A stretch of DNA of 46,290 nucleotides from Methanothrix sp. (GTDB taxonomy: Archaea; Halobacteriota; Methanosarcinia; Methanotrichales; Methanotrichaceae): the NCBI GenBank assembly GCA_025361645.1, contig JANYKI010000089.1, positions 1-46,290 on the forward strand, written 5' to 3'. This document shows positions 24,882-31,673 of this stretch, one piece after another. The translations under genes were made by a program, and so were the position numbers. The notes beneath the pieces were generated by a model, which did not search any database, was not told the origin of the DNA, and saw nothing but the letters and a program-made list of their open reading frames with translations. The stretch's first letter is position 1. The number at the start of each line of letters is the position of its first letter.

Positions 24882-26117
24882 ATGAGTGAAACATCGGCCA
24901 TTTCCGGTCAAGAGACCATTCAGGAGTCCTTCGTAAAGAGGATAAACGCTCTGCAGTCCGACAACAAGAGCCTCGCCGAAGAGCTGGAGACAACCAGGAT
25001 GGAGAGGGAAGAGGTAAGAGCAAAGCTCTTCGAGTCCCTCATTGCCAACAAGAAATATCTGCGAGAGGTTGAGCGGCTGAAGAAAGAGAATATCCTCCTC
25101 AAGAGGATGCCGCTGTTCCTGGCAACGGTTATGGAGATGGGGTCGGACTATGTCCTGCTCAGGCAACACGGCAATAATCAGGAGTTCATCACTACCGCTC
25201 CGCCAGAGCTGATGGGGATAATCCAGACAAATTCTCGTGTGGCCATAAACAACTCTCTCACAATCGTTCGCGTCCTGGACCGTTCCGTGGATGTTCGGGC
25301 CAAAGTAATGGAGCTGATAGAGGCGCCCGATGTATCCTACGAACAGGTGGGCGGTCTGGAAAGCCAGATTCAAGAGATCAAGGAGACAGTGGAGCTGCCG
25401 CTCACGAATCCTGCCATCTTCAAGGAGATCGGCATAGAGCCGCCCAGAGGCGTACTGCTCTACGGCTTACCGGGAACGGGCAAGACCATGCTCGCTAAGG
25501 CTGTAGCTCATGAATCCAAGGCCACTTTCATTCACATGTCCGGCTCGGAGCTGGTGCACAAGTTCATAGGGGAAGGCGCGCAGCTCGTTCGCGATATATT
25601 CCAGATGGCGCGCGAGAAGGCCCCCAGCATCATATTCATCGATGAGATCGACGCCGTGGGAAGCATCCGTACTCATGACGGTACCACGGGAAGTGCCGAG
25701 GTCAACCGCACCATGATGCAGCTTTTGGCGGAGATGGATGGATTTAGGACCAGGGGTGACATCAAGATCATCGCCGCCACAAACAGAATCGATATTCTGG
25801 ATCCGGCTCTGTTGCGGCCAGGTCGCTTTGACAGGATCATTGAGATTCCCATGCCTTCGGCAGCTGGACGGCTCAAGATCCTGGAGATCCATTCCCAGAA
25901 GATGAAGAAGGATGAGGATGTGGATCTGGCGGAGATTGTCAAAGTCACCGAGGAAGCGAGCGGTGCCGACCTCAATGCCATTGTGGTTGAGGCAGGCATG
26001 AATGCTCTGCGTAGAGGCGCATCTTCGGTTGCCAAGAGCGATTTCGAGGTGGCAATCAGAAAGGTGCTCGGGGATGAGGTTGAAGGATCAGAAGAAGCCC
26101 TGCGGATGTTCTCTTAG
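24882..26117 (+). CDS. pan: Proteasome-activating nucleotidase PAN
   Basis: The 411-residue AAA ATPase unfolds proteins for the 20S proteasome. Residues about 10-75 form the coiled coil (SLAEELETTRMEREEVRAKL), followed by an OB fold and one AAA module. Walker A is GLPGTGKT at 195-202 (the usual second residue is Pro, here Leu), Walker B is IIFIDEID near 253, and the second region of homology is [20 protein letters not shown]. The last residues are M-F-S, not the classic hydrophobic-Tyr-X tail used to open the proteasome gate, though Phe may partly replace Tyr. An MscS gene follows 109 bases later with its own possible promoter. Confidence 0.95.
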   Translation: MSETSAISGQETIQESFVKRINALQSDNKSLAEELETTRMEREEVRAKLFESLIANKKYLREVERLKKENILLKRMPLFLATVMEMGSDYVLLRQHGNNQEFITTAPPELMGIIQTNSRVAINNSLTIVRVLDRSVDVRAKVMELIEAPDVSYEQVGGLESQIQEIKETVELPLTNPAIFKEIGIEPPRGVLLYGLPGTGKTMLAKAVAHESKATFIHMSGSELVHKFIGEGAQLVRDIFQMAREKAPSIIFIDEIDAVGSIRTHDGTTGSAEVNRTMMQLLAEMDGFRTRGDIKIIAATNRIDILDPALLRPGRFDRIIEIPMPSAAGRLKILEIHSQKMKKDEDVDLAEIVKVTEEASGADLNAIVVEAGMNALRRGASSVAKSDFEVAIRKVLGDEVEGSEEALRMFS

Positions 26118-26225
26118 GCGGCAGTAAGCCGCTATTATTTTTATATCTATTGTCCATTTGCAGCTTTGCATTGTCCCTGTAAGTCCGGAAATGTTTAAGT
26201 ACTCATTTTCCTTTTCCTAGCTCTG

Positions 26226-27149
26226 ATGAATCTTACAGCAATGGCAGGCATGACCGATCCGATTCTTCTGGCAAATTGGATTCAACAAGCTGTGGATTCA
26301 ACGACGGGCAGACATGTTGACCTGGTTTTCATCCAGATTCTGGCAAATACCATCAGCAGCATAGATTTAACATCCATTTTATTAAATATATTTTTTATAA
26401 TAGTAATTGCACTTTTGACTCGCACCGCCGTTCGCATCGTAGACCGCATGCTGGCGAATTATATTCCCACGGTGGTTGCCAAGGTGCAGATGAAGATGGA
26501 CGAGACCATGCAGCTCATGATGCGTAGATTGGTTTCCGCCACTATCTACGTTATCGGCCTGATGCTTATCATCTATCAGATACCGCAGCTACGTAGCCTC
26601 GTCACAGCCATACTCGCCGGCGCGGGCATCGCGGGTCTGGCCATCGGCTTTGCTGCCAAGGACTCTCTCTCCAATTTCACCTCCAGCATCTTCCTAGCCG
26701 TCTTCCAGCCCTTCCGGGTGGGAGATTCGGTGGACTTTCGGGGTGAATACGGCCAGATAGAAGACTTAACACTGCGGCATACGGTAATCAGAACTACCGA
26801 CAACAAGAGAATTATTGTCCCCAACAGCATTATGAGCATGGAGCCGATCATCAACTGGTCCATCAGAGAGCCGGAGATAACCTGGATGGTGGACTTCGAT
26901 TTGGAAAAGGCTTCCGACATCGACAGGGCCCGGGAGATAATCATAAAGGTTGCTCAGAGCCACCCCATGGTGCTGAAAGACAAACCTTTAAATGTGCTGC
27001 TCATGAACTCCAGGTACTCGGAGCTGACGCTGCGCCTCGAGGTGACCCTTCCTGGCAGGAACGTAGCAAAGGTTATAGGCTGCGATATAAGAGAAGCAGT
27101 CAAAAAAGAGTTCGAGGTGCAGGGCATACCTCCTGCGCCCCAGCCTTGA
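26226..27149 (+). CDS. mscS: MscS-family mechanosensitive ion channel
   Basis: The 307-residue product has transmembrane helices at about residues 38-62, 93-115 and 120-145, then a cytoplasmic beta domain. The third helix has the small-residue pattern of the pore (AILAGAGIAGLAIGFAAKDS), followed by the conserved FQPFRVGDSVDF and RTTDNKRIIVPNS. These channels release solutes after osmotic downshock. A TATA-like AATGTTTAAGTA lies about 30 bases before the ATG, so the gene may be transcribed alone, without a leader. Confidence 0.93.
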   Translation: MNLTAMAGMTDPILLANWIQQAVDSTTGRHVDLVFIQILANTISSIDLTSILLNIFFIIVIALLTRTAVRIVDRMLANYIPTVVAKVQMKMDETMQLMMRRLVSATIYVIGLMLIIYQIPQLRSLVTAILAGAGIAGLAIGFAAKDSLSNFTSSIFLAVFQPFRVGDSVDFRGEYGQIEDLTLRHTVIRTTDNKRIIVPNSIMSMEPIINWSIREPEITWMVDFDLEKASDIDRAREIIIKVAQSHPMVLKDKPLNVLLMNSRYSELTLRLEVTLPGRNVAKVIGCDIREAVKKEFEVQGIPPAPQP

Positions 27150-27568
27150 TTCGTCCGGTGGGCGCGCTCCCTGCCACCCGGGCCCGACGATGAAACGATT
27201 GTGTGGCTTAACGGACAGAAATGAAAATGAAGGCAGATTCATCGTAGAAGGCCGCGCCCCCATCTAGCGCTACGGCACGACGTTGCAACGGTTGCACGGA
27301 TCGCCTGCGGCAGCTATCGCATTCCATTATCTGCTACCGCTCGGTTTCACCCGCCGCCCGCTCGCGTCCGCGTATGGGCGTGCCTGGGGTCGAGCGTGGC
27401 CCTGCACCCGGCTAGCACGCTTCGTCCGCTGCCGTCGTGGCCGGGCTGTCGATCGATCCGAGCCTGGGGGGCTGGCAGCGGGCCATAGCATCATGATAAT
27501 AATCAATGAGGCATTTTCATAGATGCTGAGCACAAAGATATTTATCGTTCATTGCCAATAGTGAAACT
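27150..27568. other. GC-rich intergenic region
   Basis: About 420 bases between MscS and an antitoxin gene are unusually GC-rich from 27150 to 27480, with no convincing reading frame. A plus-strand frame at 27283-27522 is arginine-rich and looks like chance coding in GC-rich DNA. The end is AT-rich and contains AAAGATATTTATC at 27534-27546, a likely TATA box for the next gene at about 29 bases before its ATG. Confidence 0.5.
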
Positions 27569-27757
27569 ATGGATATTGAGGCTGAGGTCGTGGAGATGAA
27601 GCAAATGCTCTTTGACATCTCTAGAAGGATTGATGACGTGCTTGACGAGAGCATGACCGAAGAACTCATGAAGCTATCTGAGGAATCTATTATGGAACTG
27701 TATGAGGATGAACCGGACCTCTATAGCGTCGCAGACTTAAAGGTAAGATACAAATGA
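27569..27757 (+). CDS. Antitoxin of a MazF/PemK-type pair
   Basis: The 62-residue acidic product is mostly helical (EVVEMKQMLFDISRRIDDVL, then MTEELMKLSEESIMELYEDE) and ends with DLYSVADLKVRYK. It has no recognisable DNA-binding fold but resembles the short antitoxins found with archaeal PemK-like toxins. Its stop overlaps the toxin start (ATGA), the typical arrangement for translational coupling. Identity rests mainly on the partner gene. A TATA-like box about 29 bases upstream suggests a leaderless transcript. Confidence 0.65.
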   Translation: MDIEAEVVEMKQMLFDISRRIDDVLDESMTEELMKLSEESIMELYEDEPDLYSVADLKVRYK

Positions 27758-28083
27758 AGGGAAAAATCATCCTGATACCTGTCCCTTACACAGATTTGAC
27801 TGCTGCAAAGCTGCGGCCTGCGCTGGTCATCTTTGAGGGAAGGCGGGATTTGATTGTGGCCGCCATAACAACGACAATGTTCAATGTATTTCCTGAATGG
27901 GATGTTTATATCAGCACGGAAGATCCAGAGTTTTATCAAACTGGCTTGAAGGCAGCATCCGTCCTAAAGCTGACCAAAATCTCAACTGTTCGCAAAGATC
28001 TGGCAGAAGGCGAGATAGGGAAGATCGATGGCGATCTGAGAGACGAAGTCAATCAAAAGATGAAGAGAATTTTCGTGATATGA
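27754..28083 (+). CDS. MazF/PemK-family toxin
   Basis: The 109-residue product matches the MazF/PemK mRNA endonuclease pattern: a strand opening (KGKIILIPVPYTDLTAAKLR), the R-P-A-L-V motif that follows, and a later segment (AASVLKLTKISTVRKDLAEG) with the typical Ser/Thr of the conserved strand, then a C-terminal helix (DEVNQKMKRIF). MazF toxins cut single-stranded mRNA. Length and motifs appear complete, so this pair may be functional, unlike the other toxin-antitoxin genes in the window. The start overlaps the antitoxin stop by 4 bases. Confidence 0.8.
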   Translation: MKGKIILIPVPYTDLTAAKLRPALVIFEGRRDLIVAAITTTMFNVFPEWDVYISTEDPEFYQTGLKAASVLKLTKISTVRKDLAEGEIGKIDGDLRDEVNQKMKRIFVI

Positions 28084-28110
28084 TGAAGCTTAGCCTCTAA
28101 CTAGTCATGT

Positions 28111-28134
28111 CTCCATGGCTGAAAAGTCGTGGCT
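28111..28134 (+). repeat. Imperfect direct repeat, copy 1
   Basis: A 24-base stretch containing CCATGGCTGAAAAGTCGTGG matches copy 2 (28268-28291) at 19 of 24 positions. All five differences are transitions. Confidence 0.5.
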
Positions 28135-28149
28135 CAATTGAAACGCCCA

Positions 28150-28252
28150 TGAGCCCAGGCAGGGGCTCACACGGGACGGATGGAAAACAAGATCTATTGA
28201 CATTATGAATTCAGTTTCCCATGGGAAACTATTGTATCTTGCTCGCAAGCAA
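28150..28252. other. Cluster of hairpins between mazF-type toxin and thiE
   Basis: Three inverted repeats lie close together. TGAGCCC (28150-28156) pairs with GGGCTCA (28163-28169). GTTTCCCATGGGAAAC (28214-28229) is a perfect 16-base palindrome. TTGCT (28239-28243) pairs with AGCAA (28248-28252). No protein frame is supported. The region may encode a structured RNA or hold regulatory sites. This is inference from pairing only. Confidence 0.4.
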
Positions 28253-28267
28253 CAAACAGGGTGTGCT

Positions 28268-28291
28268 TTCCATGACTGAAAAGCCGTAGCC
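28268..28291 (+). repeat. Imperfect direct repeat, copy 2
   Basis: Partner of 28111-28134, containing CCATGACTGAAAAGCCGTAG. The two copies bracket the hairpin cluster. Confidence 0.5.
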
Positions 28292-28303
28292 TGGAAGATG
28301 CTG

Positions 28304-28311
28304 TTTTTTTT
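28304..28311 (+). terminator. Possible oligo-T terminator
   Basis: A run of eight T residues on the plus strand follows the repeat copy at 28268-28291. Oligo-T tracts end transcription in archaea, so this could end the toxin transcript or a structured RNA from the preceding 200 bases. Confidence 0.4.
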
Positions 28312-28370
28312 GTTCCTGAAGTACAAATCCACCCGGAGGAGGAATTGCATCAGGATAATCTTTTTAGCTT

Positions 28371-28997
28371 CTAGATCTCTCGCCGCATTGTCGAAAATAT
28401 TTCCTGAAACTTTTTGATCTCATCCCTTACATTCTCTTTGGCAACGACGCATGATATAGCGCACAGGCCATCTGCTCCCGCACTGACGACCTCGTCGGCA
28501 TTGGAATGATTGATGCCGCCAATTGCGATTAGTGGCATCTCTACCAGCGCTCGAAGCTCTTCGATCAGTCTAATGCCGGCCGGCTTTCCGGCATCAAGTT
28601 TTGTCGCCGTCTGGAAGATGGGCGAGACACCCAGATAGTCAGCTCCCATGCTTTCCGCCTGCAGGGCTTCGGCAAGACTGTGGACAGTAACGCCGATGAT
28701 CTTCTCGGACCCGAGCAGTTTGCGGGCGGCAACACACGGCATATCGGATTGGCCCAAATGGACGCCATCGGCCTCTGCTGCAAGCGCAATGTCTACCCTA
28801 TCGTTGATGAGAAAGATGGAGCCCGAGTCCCGGCATATCTCCCGCAGCCGCACTGCTTCCTCATACATCTGCCGGGTTTCCGCGTTCTTGTTTCTGTACT
28901 GGACAACTTCCACCCCGCATGCTACCGCCTGCCGTACATCGTTCTCATTTCCGGCCCGGCTCAATTTGGAGTCGGTAATGAAGTAGTATCCTTTCAT
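28371..28997 (-). CDS. thiE: Thiamine-phosphate synthase
   Basis: The 208-residue TIM-barrel enzyme joins the pyrimidine (HMP-PP) and thiazole (HET-P) halves of thiamine phosphate. Conserved parts are GVEVVQYRNKNAETRQMYEE, FLINDRVDIALAAEADGVHL, GQSDMPC, IIGVTVHSLAEA, GADYLGVSPIFQTATK and IAIGGINHSN. It overlaps the end of thiM by 4 bases (ATGA), so the two are translated together. No TPP riboswitch is seen before the operon. Confidence 0.95.
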   Translation of the reverse strand: MKGYYFITDSKLSRAGNENDVRQAVACGVEVVQYRNKNAETRQMYEEAVRLREICRDSGSIFLINDRVDIALAAEADGVHLGQSDMPCVAARKLLGSEKIIGVTVHSLAEALQAESMGADYLGVSPIFQTATKLDAGKPAGIRLIEELRALVEMPLIAIGGINHSNADEVVSAGADGLCAISCVVAKENVRDEIKKFQEIFSTMRREI

Positions 28998-29788
28998 ACT
29001 TCGATCCTCTGCATCCTCTTTACCGTTTCTGCATCAAGATTGTAAACTGCATCAAACAGCCTTTCTTTGAAGCTGCCCGGCCCCTCTGCCTTTGCGGCTG
29101 CTATTTCGGCGGCGACCTCGTAGCAGACAAGACCGGCCACACAGGCAGCAACGCCGTCTTTTTCCACAGCGGCAAAGGTGCCAATAACCGAAGTGGCCAT
29201 GCATCCCGTGCCCACAATATTTGCCATCATGATATGGCCGTTCCTCACTAATACCATTCTTCTTTCATCGGCCACGATGTCCTCTTTGCCGGTGATAACC
29301 ACGGTGCAGTTCCTTTTTTCTGCCAGATCTCGCGCTATCTCCTGCAGATTCTTCTCCACAGCCGAGGCATCCACGCCCCTGGTAGAAACGCTCTCCCCGG
29401 CCATGCGAGCGATCTCGGAAGAATTGCCCTTTATGATGCTCACCCTTATCTGATCCAGGATCTCAAAGCATTTATCATCGCGAAATTTTGTGGCTCCAGC
29501 CCCGCAGACATCAAGGACCACAGGTATTCCCTTTTGGTTGGCACTTTTCCCGGCAAGTATCATAGCATCGACAAAATCAGTTGTCAGAGTGCCGATATTC
29601 AAAACCAGAGCCGAAGCTATGCCTGCCATTTCGGCGACCTCTTCTCTGGCATGAGCCATGACCGGAGAGGCTCCAAATACCTTTACGATATTGGCACAGT
29701 CGTAAATAGTCACCCAGTTCGTCAGGTGGTGTATGAGCGGCTTTTCCTTTCTCACTCTTTCCAGGCAATCTGATGCAATGCTTTTCAC
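28994..29788 (-). CDS. thiM: Hydroxyethylthiazole kinase
   Basis: The 264-residue enzyme phosphorylates the thiazole alcohol, allowing salvage for thiamine synthesis. Family marks are PLIHHLTNWVTIYDCANIVK, SPVMAHAREEVAEM, VLDVCGAGATKFRD, IKGNSSEIARMAG and the catalytic region NIVGTGCMATSVIG, with the catalytic cysteine in GTGCM. The GTG at 29788 is chosen because GGAGG lies 6 bases before it. The TTG at 29809 would place this ribosome site inside the gene. It is the first gene of the thiM-thiE pair. Confidence 0.95.
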   Translation of the reverse strand: MKSIASDCLERVRKEKPLIHHLTNWVTIYDCANIVKVFGASPVMAHAREEVAEMAGIASALVLNIGTLTTDFVDAMILAGKSANQKGIPVVLDVCGAGATKFRDDKCFEILDQIRVSIIKGNSSEIARMAGESVSTRGVDASAVEKNLQEIARDLAEKRNCTVVITGKEDIVADERRMVLVRNGHIMMANIVGTGCMATSVIGTFAAVEKDGVAACVAGLVCYEVAAEIAAAKAEGPGSFKERLFDAVYNLDAETVKRMQRIEV

Positions 29789-29926
29789 GGGTAGCCTCCA
29801 TTTTCTCAATGGGATATTAGACTGATCATCAGCAAGTTAAAACATTTTCTGTTTACATGCGGCTCTTGAAGAGTAACAGGAGATAATGGCAATATCATCT
29901 AATCCAGGAAAGATGTAAATACCTAA

Positions 29927-30040
29927 TACATAAGAAGAAGACAAAAGCTGCTGGCTGAAGCGAGCGAGATTCGAAAAGGAACCAAGAACATTGGTCTTGG
30001 CGCATCAGAACTTATCCGAGAGGATCGAGATGCGAGATAG
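29927..30040 (+). pseudogene. C-terminal remnant of a VapB-like antitoxin
   Basis: An open frame without a start codon encodes RRRQKLLAEASEIRKGTKNI followed by GLGASELIREDRDAR and a stop. It ends just after the start of the PIN fragment and overlaps it by 11 bases, the usual VapBC spacing. The N-terminal DNA-binding part has been lost, and an in-frame stop lies directly upstream at 29924. Confidence 0.45.
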
Positions 30041-30125
30041 GGCAGTTCTTGATTCAGGAGTAATTTTTGCCCTCTATTTTGAAGAGGACGCATCTGAAAG
30101 GGCAGTAAGTGCGGCAAATGAATAA
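30030..30125 (+). pseudogene. N-terminal remnant of a PIN-domain (VapC) toxin
   Basis: The frame encodes 31 residues beginning MRDRAVLDSGVIFALYFEED and ending AVSAANE. The first strand with its catalytic aspartate (VLDSGVIFAL) is the classic PIN start, but about 100 residues with the other acidic ligands are gone. The stop codon TAA shares its last base with the ATG of the asparagine-synthetase-like gene, so the deletion joined the two. The product cannot be an active nuclease. Confidence 0.6.
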
Positions 30126-31135
30126 TGGATTTTTCTTTTAAGGTTAAGGGCTGGATGGAGCTGGAGGGAAGGCGGCTTAGCGATAGCGATGCCAGAGCAA
30201 TTCTCGCGCAAAATCCGGCGGCGATCTCTAGATTTGGCGGGGAGTTCTTTTTAGAATGGAATGGCTGCCAGGCGCGCGATCATTTCGGGATCATGCCGGG
30301 AGACTGCCCGGCGGGGGCAGTGGTCTGCAGCGGCAAAGAGATGGGAAGAGTGGATCCCAAATATCCGCTCCTGGATCTGGATGAGGCCATAAGGATTGCT
30401 GTGCAGCTTCGTAGCGATGATGGCGTTGTGGCCCTCTCGGGGGGCGTGGACTCGGCACTGATCGCCCGGCTGGCCGGCAGAGAGTGTGTGGTGGTGGGAA
30501 TTGCCGGCTCACATGACCTCCTGCATGCCAGACAGGTGGCAGAGGAGTTTGGCCTGACCCTTCATCAGCACTTAATAGATCCGGCATCAATCGAAGAGGC
30601 CTTGACCCAGGTTCTGGCAGTTATTCCTAAGATTGATCCGGTGAATGCATCCATTGCCACAACACTATATTTTGTCTGCCAATGGGCAGGGCTGCATGGC
30701 GAGACGCGCATCCTGGCCGGGCAGGGAGCAGATGAGCTCTTTGGGGGATACTCCCGCTATTTGCAGACGGAAACCTTAGCATCGGATCTGGAAAAGGATT
30801 TCCTGGGGCTTCCCCTGCAACTGGCCAGAGATCAGGCCGTGGCCGGGCTGCATGGCGCATGCTTCTCCTTGCCCTACATGGACTTAAGGGTAGTAGTAGC
30901 TGCCAGGGCTATAGCACCGGAAATGCTGGTACGAGATGGAGTGCGCAAGAGACCGCTGCGGGCGGTTGCGAAGCGACATATGCCGCCGGATATTGCCCAA
31001 TATGAAAAGAAGGCCATGCAATACGGCAGCGGTGTCATGAAGGAGATACAAAGACAGGCCGCCCGCAAGGGTTACAAGAGATCGCTGCAGGATTATCTGC
31101 TGGAAATCTGCAAGAAGGAAGGCCTAATGCATTAA
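30125..31135 (+). CDS. Asparagine-synthetase-like protein without the glutaminase domain
   Basis: The 336-residue product has the C-terminal synthetase domain of AsnB-type enzymes: the PP-loop VVALSGGVDSALIARLAG near residue 100, then ILAGQGADELFGGYSRYL near 197 and FSLPYMDLRVVVAA. These bind ATP and form the beta-aspartyl-AMP. The first 85 residues only loosely recall the glutaminase domain, and the N-terminal catalytic Cys2 is absent. The protein would need free ammonia, or it may act on another carboxylate. At about 340 residues it is much shorter than AsnB (500-600). It follows a broken VapBC pair and precedes MscL by 63 bases. Confidence 0.75.
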   Translation: MDFSFKVKGWMELEGRRLSDSDARAILAQNPAAISRFGGEFFLEWNGCQARDHFGIMPGDCPAGAVVCSGKEMGRVDPKYPLLDLDEAIRIAVQLRSDDGVVALSGGVDSALIARLAGRECVVVGIAGSHDLLHARQVAEEFGLTLHQHLIDPASIEEALTQVLAVIPKIDPVNASIATTLYFVCQWAGLHGETRILAGQGADELFGGYSRYLQTETLASDLEKDFLGLPLQLARDQAVAGLHGACFSLPYMDLRVVVAARAIAPEMLVRDGVRKRPLRAVAKRHMPPDIAQYEKKAMQYGSGVMKEIQRQAARKGYKRSLQDYLLEICKKEGLMH

Positions 31136-31136
31136 G

Positions 31137-31147
31137 ATTTTATAATT
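31137..31147 (+). promoter_or_regulatory. Probable TATA box of mscL
   Basis: ATTTTATAATT lies about 57 bases before the MscL start, so the transcript would begin near 31168 and have a leader of about 30 bases. GGGTTAGGA just before the ATG could serve as ribosome site. Whether cdc48 shares this transcript is unknown. Confidence 0.4.
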
Positions 31148-31198
31148 TGAGCAGCCAATATTAAGAAGGATTCGGCATCTTTAATTGGGGTTAGGATT

Positions 31199-31636
31199 AT
31201 GGGATTTATTAGTGAGTTTAAGGATTTCGCCATGAAAGGCAATGTCCTGGACATGGCGGTAGGTATCATAATTGGGGTAGCCTTTGGCGGCATTATCAAT
31301 TCGCTGGTAAAAGACGTCATCATGCCGCCCATCGGCATGATCATGGGCGGCACAAACTTTGCCGATCTGTTCATAGTTCTGGATGGGAAGACCTATGCCT
31401 CTCTGGCAGCAGCTCAGGCGGCAGCCGCACCCACCATCAATTATGGTCTGTTCATAAATGCCATCATCAACTTCCTCATAGTCGCACTGGCCATATTCAT
31501 GCTCATCCGGCAGGTAAATGCAGCTAAGAAAAAGCCGGCACCACCCGAGCCCAATAGCAAGGAGTGTCCCTTCTGCAAAGAAAGCATTCCCAATGCGGCA
31601 GTCAAATGCTCGCATTGCACATCGGATTTGAAGTAA
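31199..31636 (+). CDS. mscL: Large-conductance mechanosensitive channel MscL with zinc ribbon
   Basis: The 145-residue product matches MscL: the N-terminal helix MGFISEFKDFAMKGNVLDMA, first membrane helix VGIIIGVAFGGIINSLVKD with its glycine-rich pore face, MPPIGMIMGG, a periplasmic loop, and the second helix INAIINFLIVALAIFMLIRQ. After a proline-rich linker the C-terminus ends in a small zinc-ribbon motif with CPFC and CSHC about 16 residues apart. Ordinary MscL ends with a short helical bundle. The channel protects against hypo-osmotic shock. The ribbon may bind a metal or a partner. cdc48 begins 37 bases later on the same strand. Confidence 0.93.
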   Translation: MGFISEFKDFAMKGNVLDMAVGIIIGVAFGGIINSLVKDVIMPPIGMIMGGTNFADLFIVLDGKTYASLAAAQAAAAPTINYGLFINAIINFLIVALAIFMLIRQVNAAKKKPAPPEPNSKECPFCKESIPNAAVKCSHCTSDLK

Positions 31637-31673
31637 ATGCATAATCATAATAGAAAGCAGGTGCAAGAAATAC

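Noticed and set aside
27283-27522. A 79-residue arginine-rich frame in the GC-rich gap
   Set aside because: Long frames are expected by chance in GC-rich DNA, and it has no ribosome site or recognisable pattern.
28080-28122. C/D box guide RNA, from ATGATGA at 28080 and CTGA at 28119
   Set aside because: The internal D' and C' boxes are not convincing, and the C box overlaps the toxin stop codon.
29789-29926. TPP riboswitch before thiM
   Set aside because: The conserved CTGAGA and ACCTGA-type segments are absent, and the space is short.
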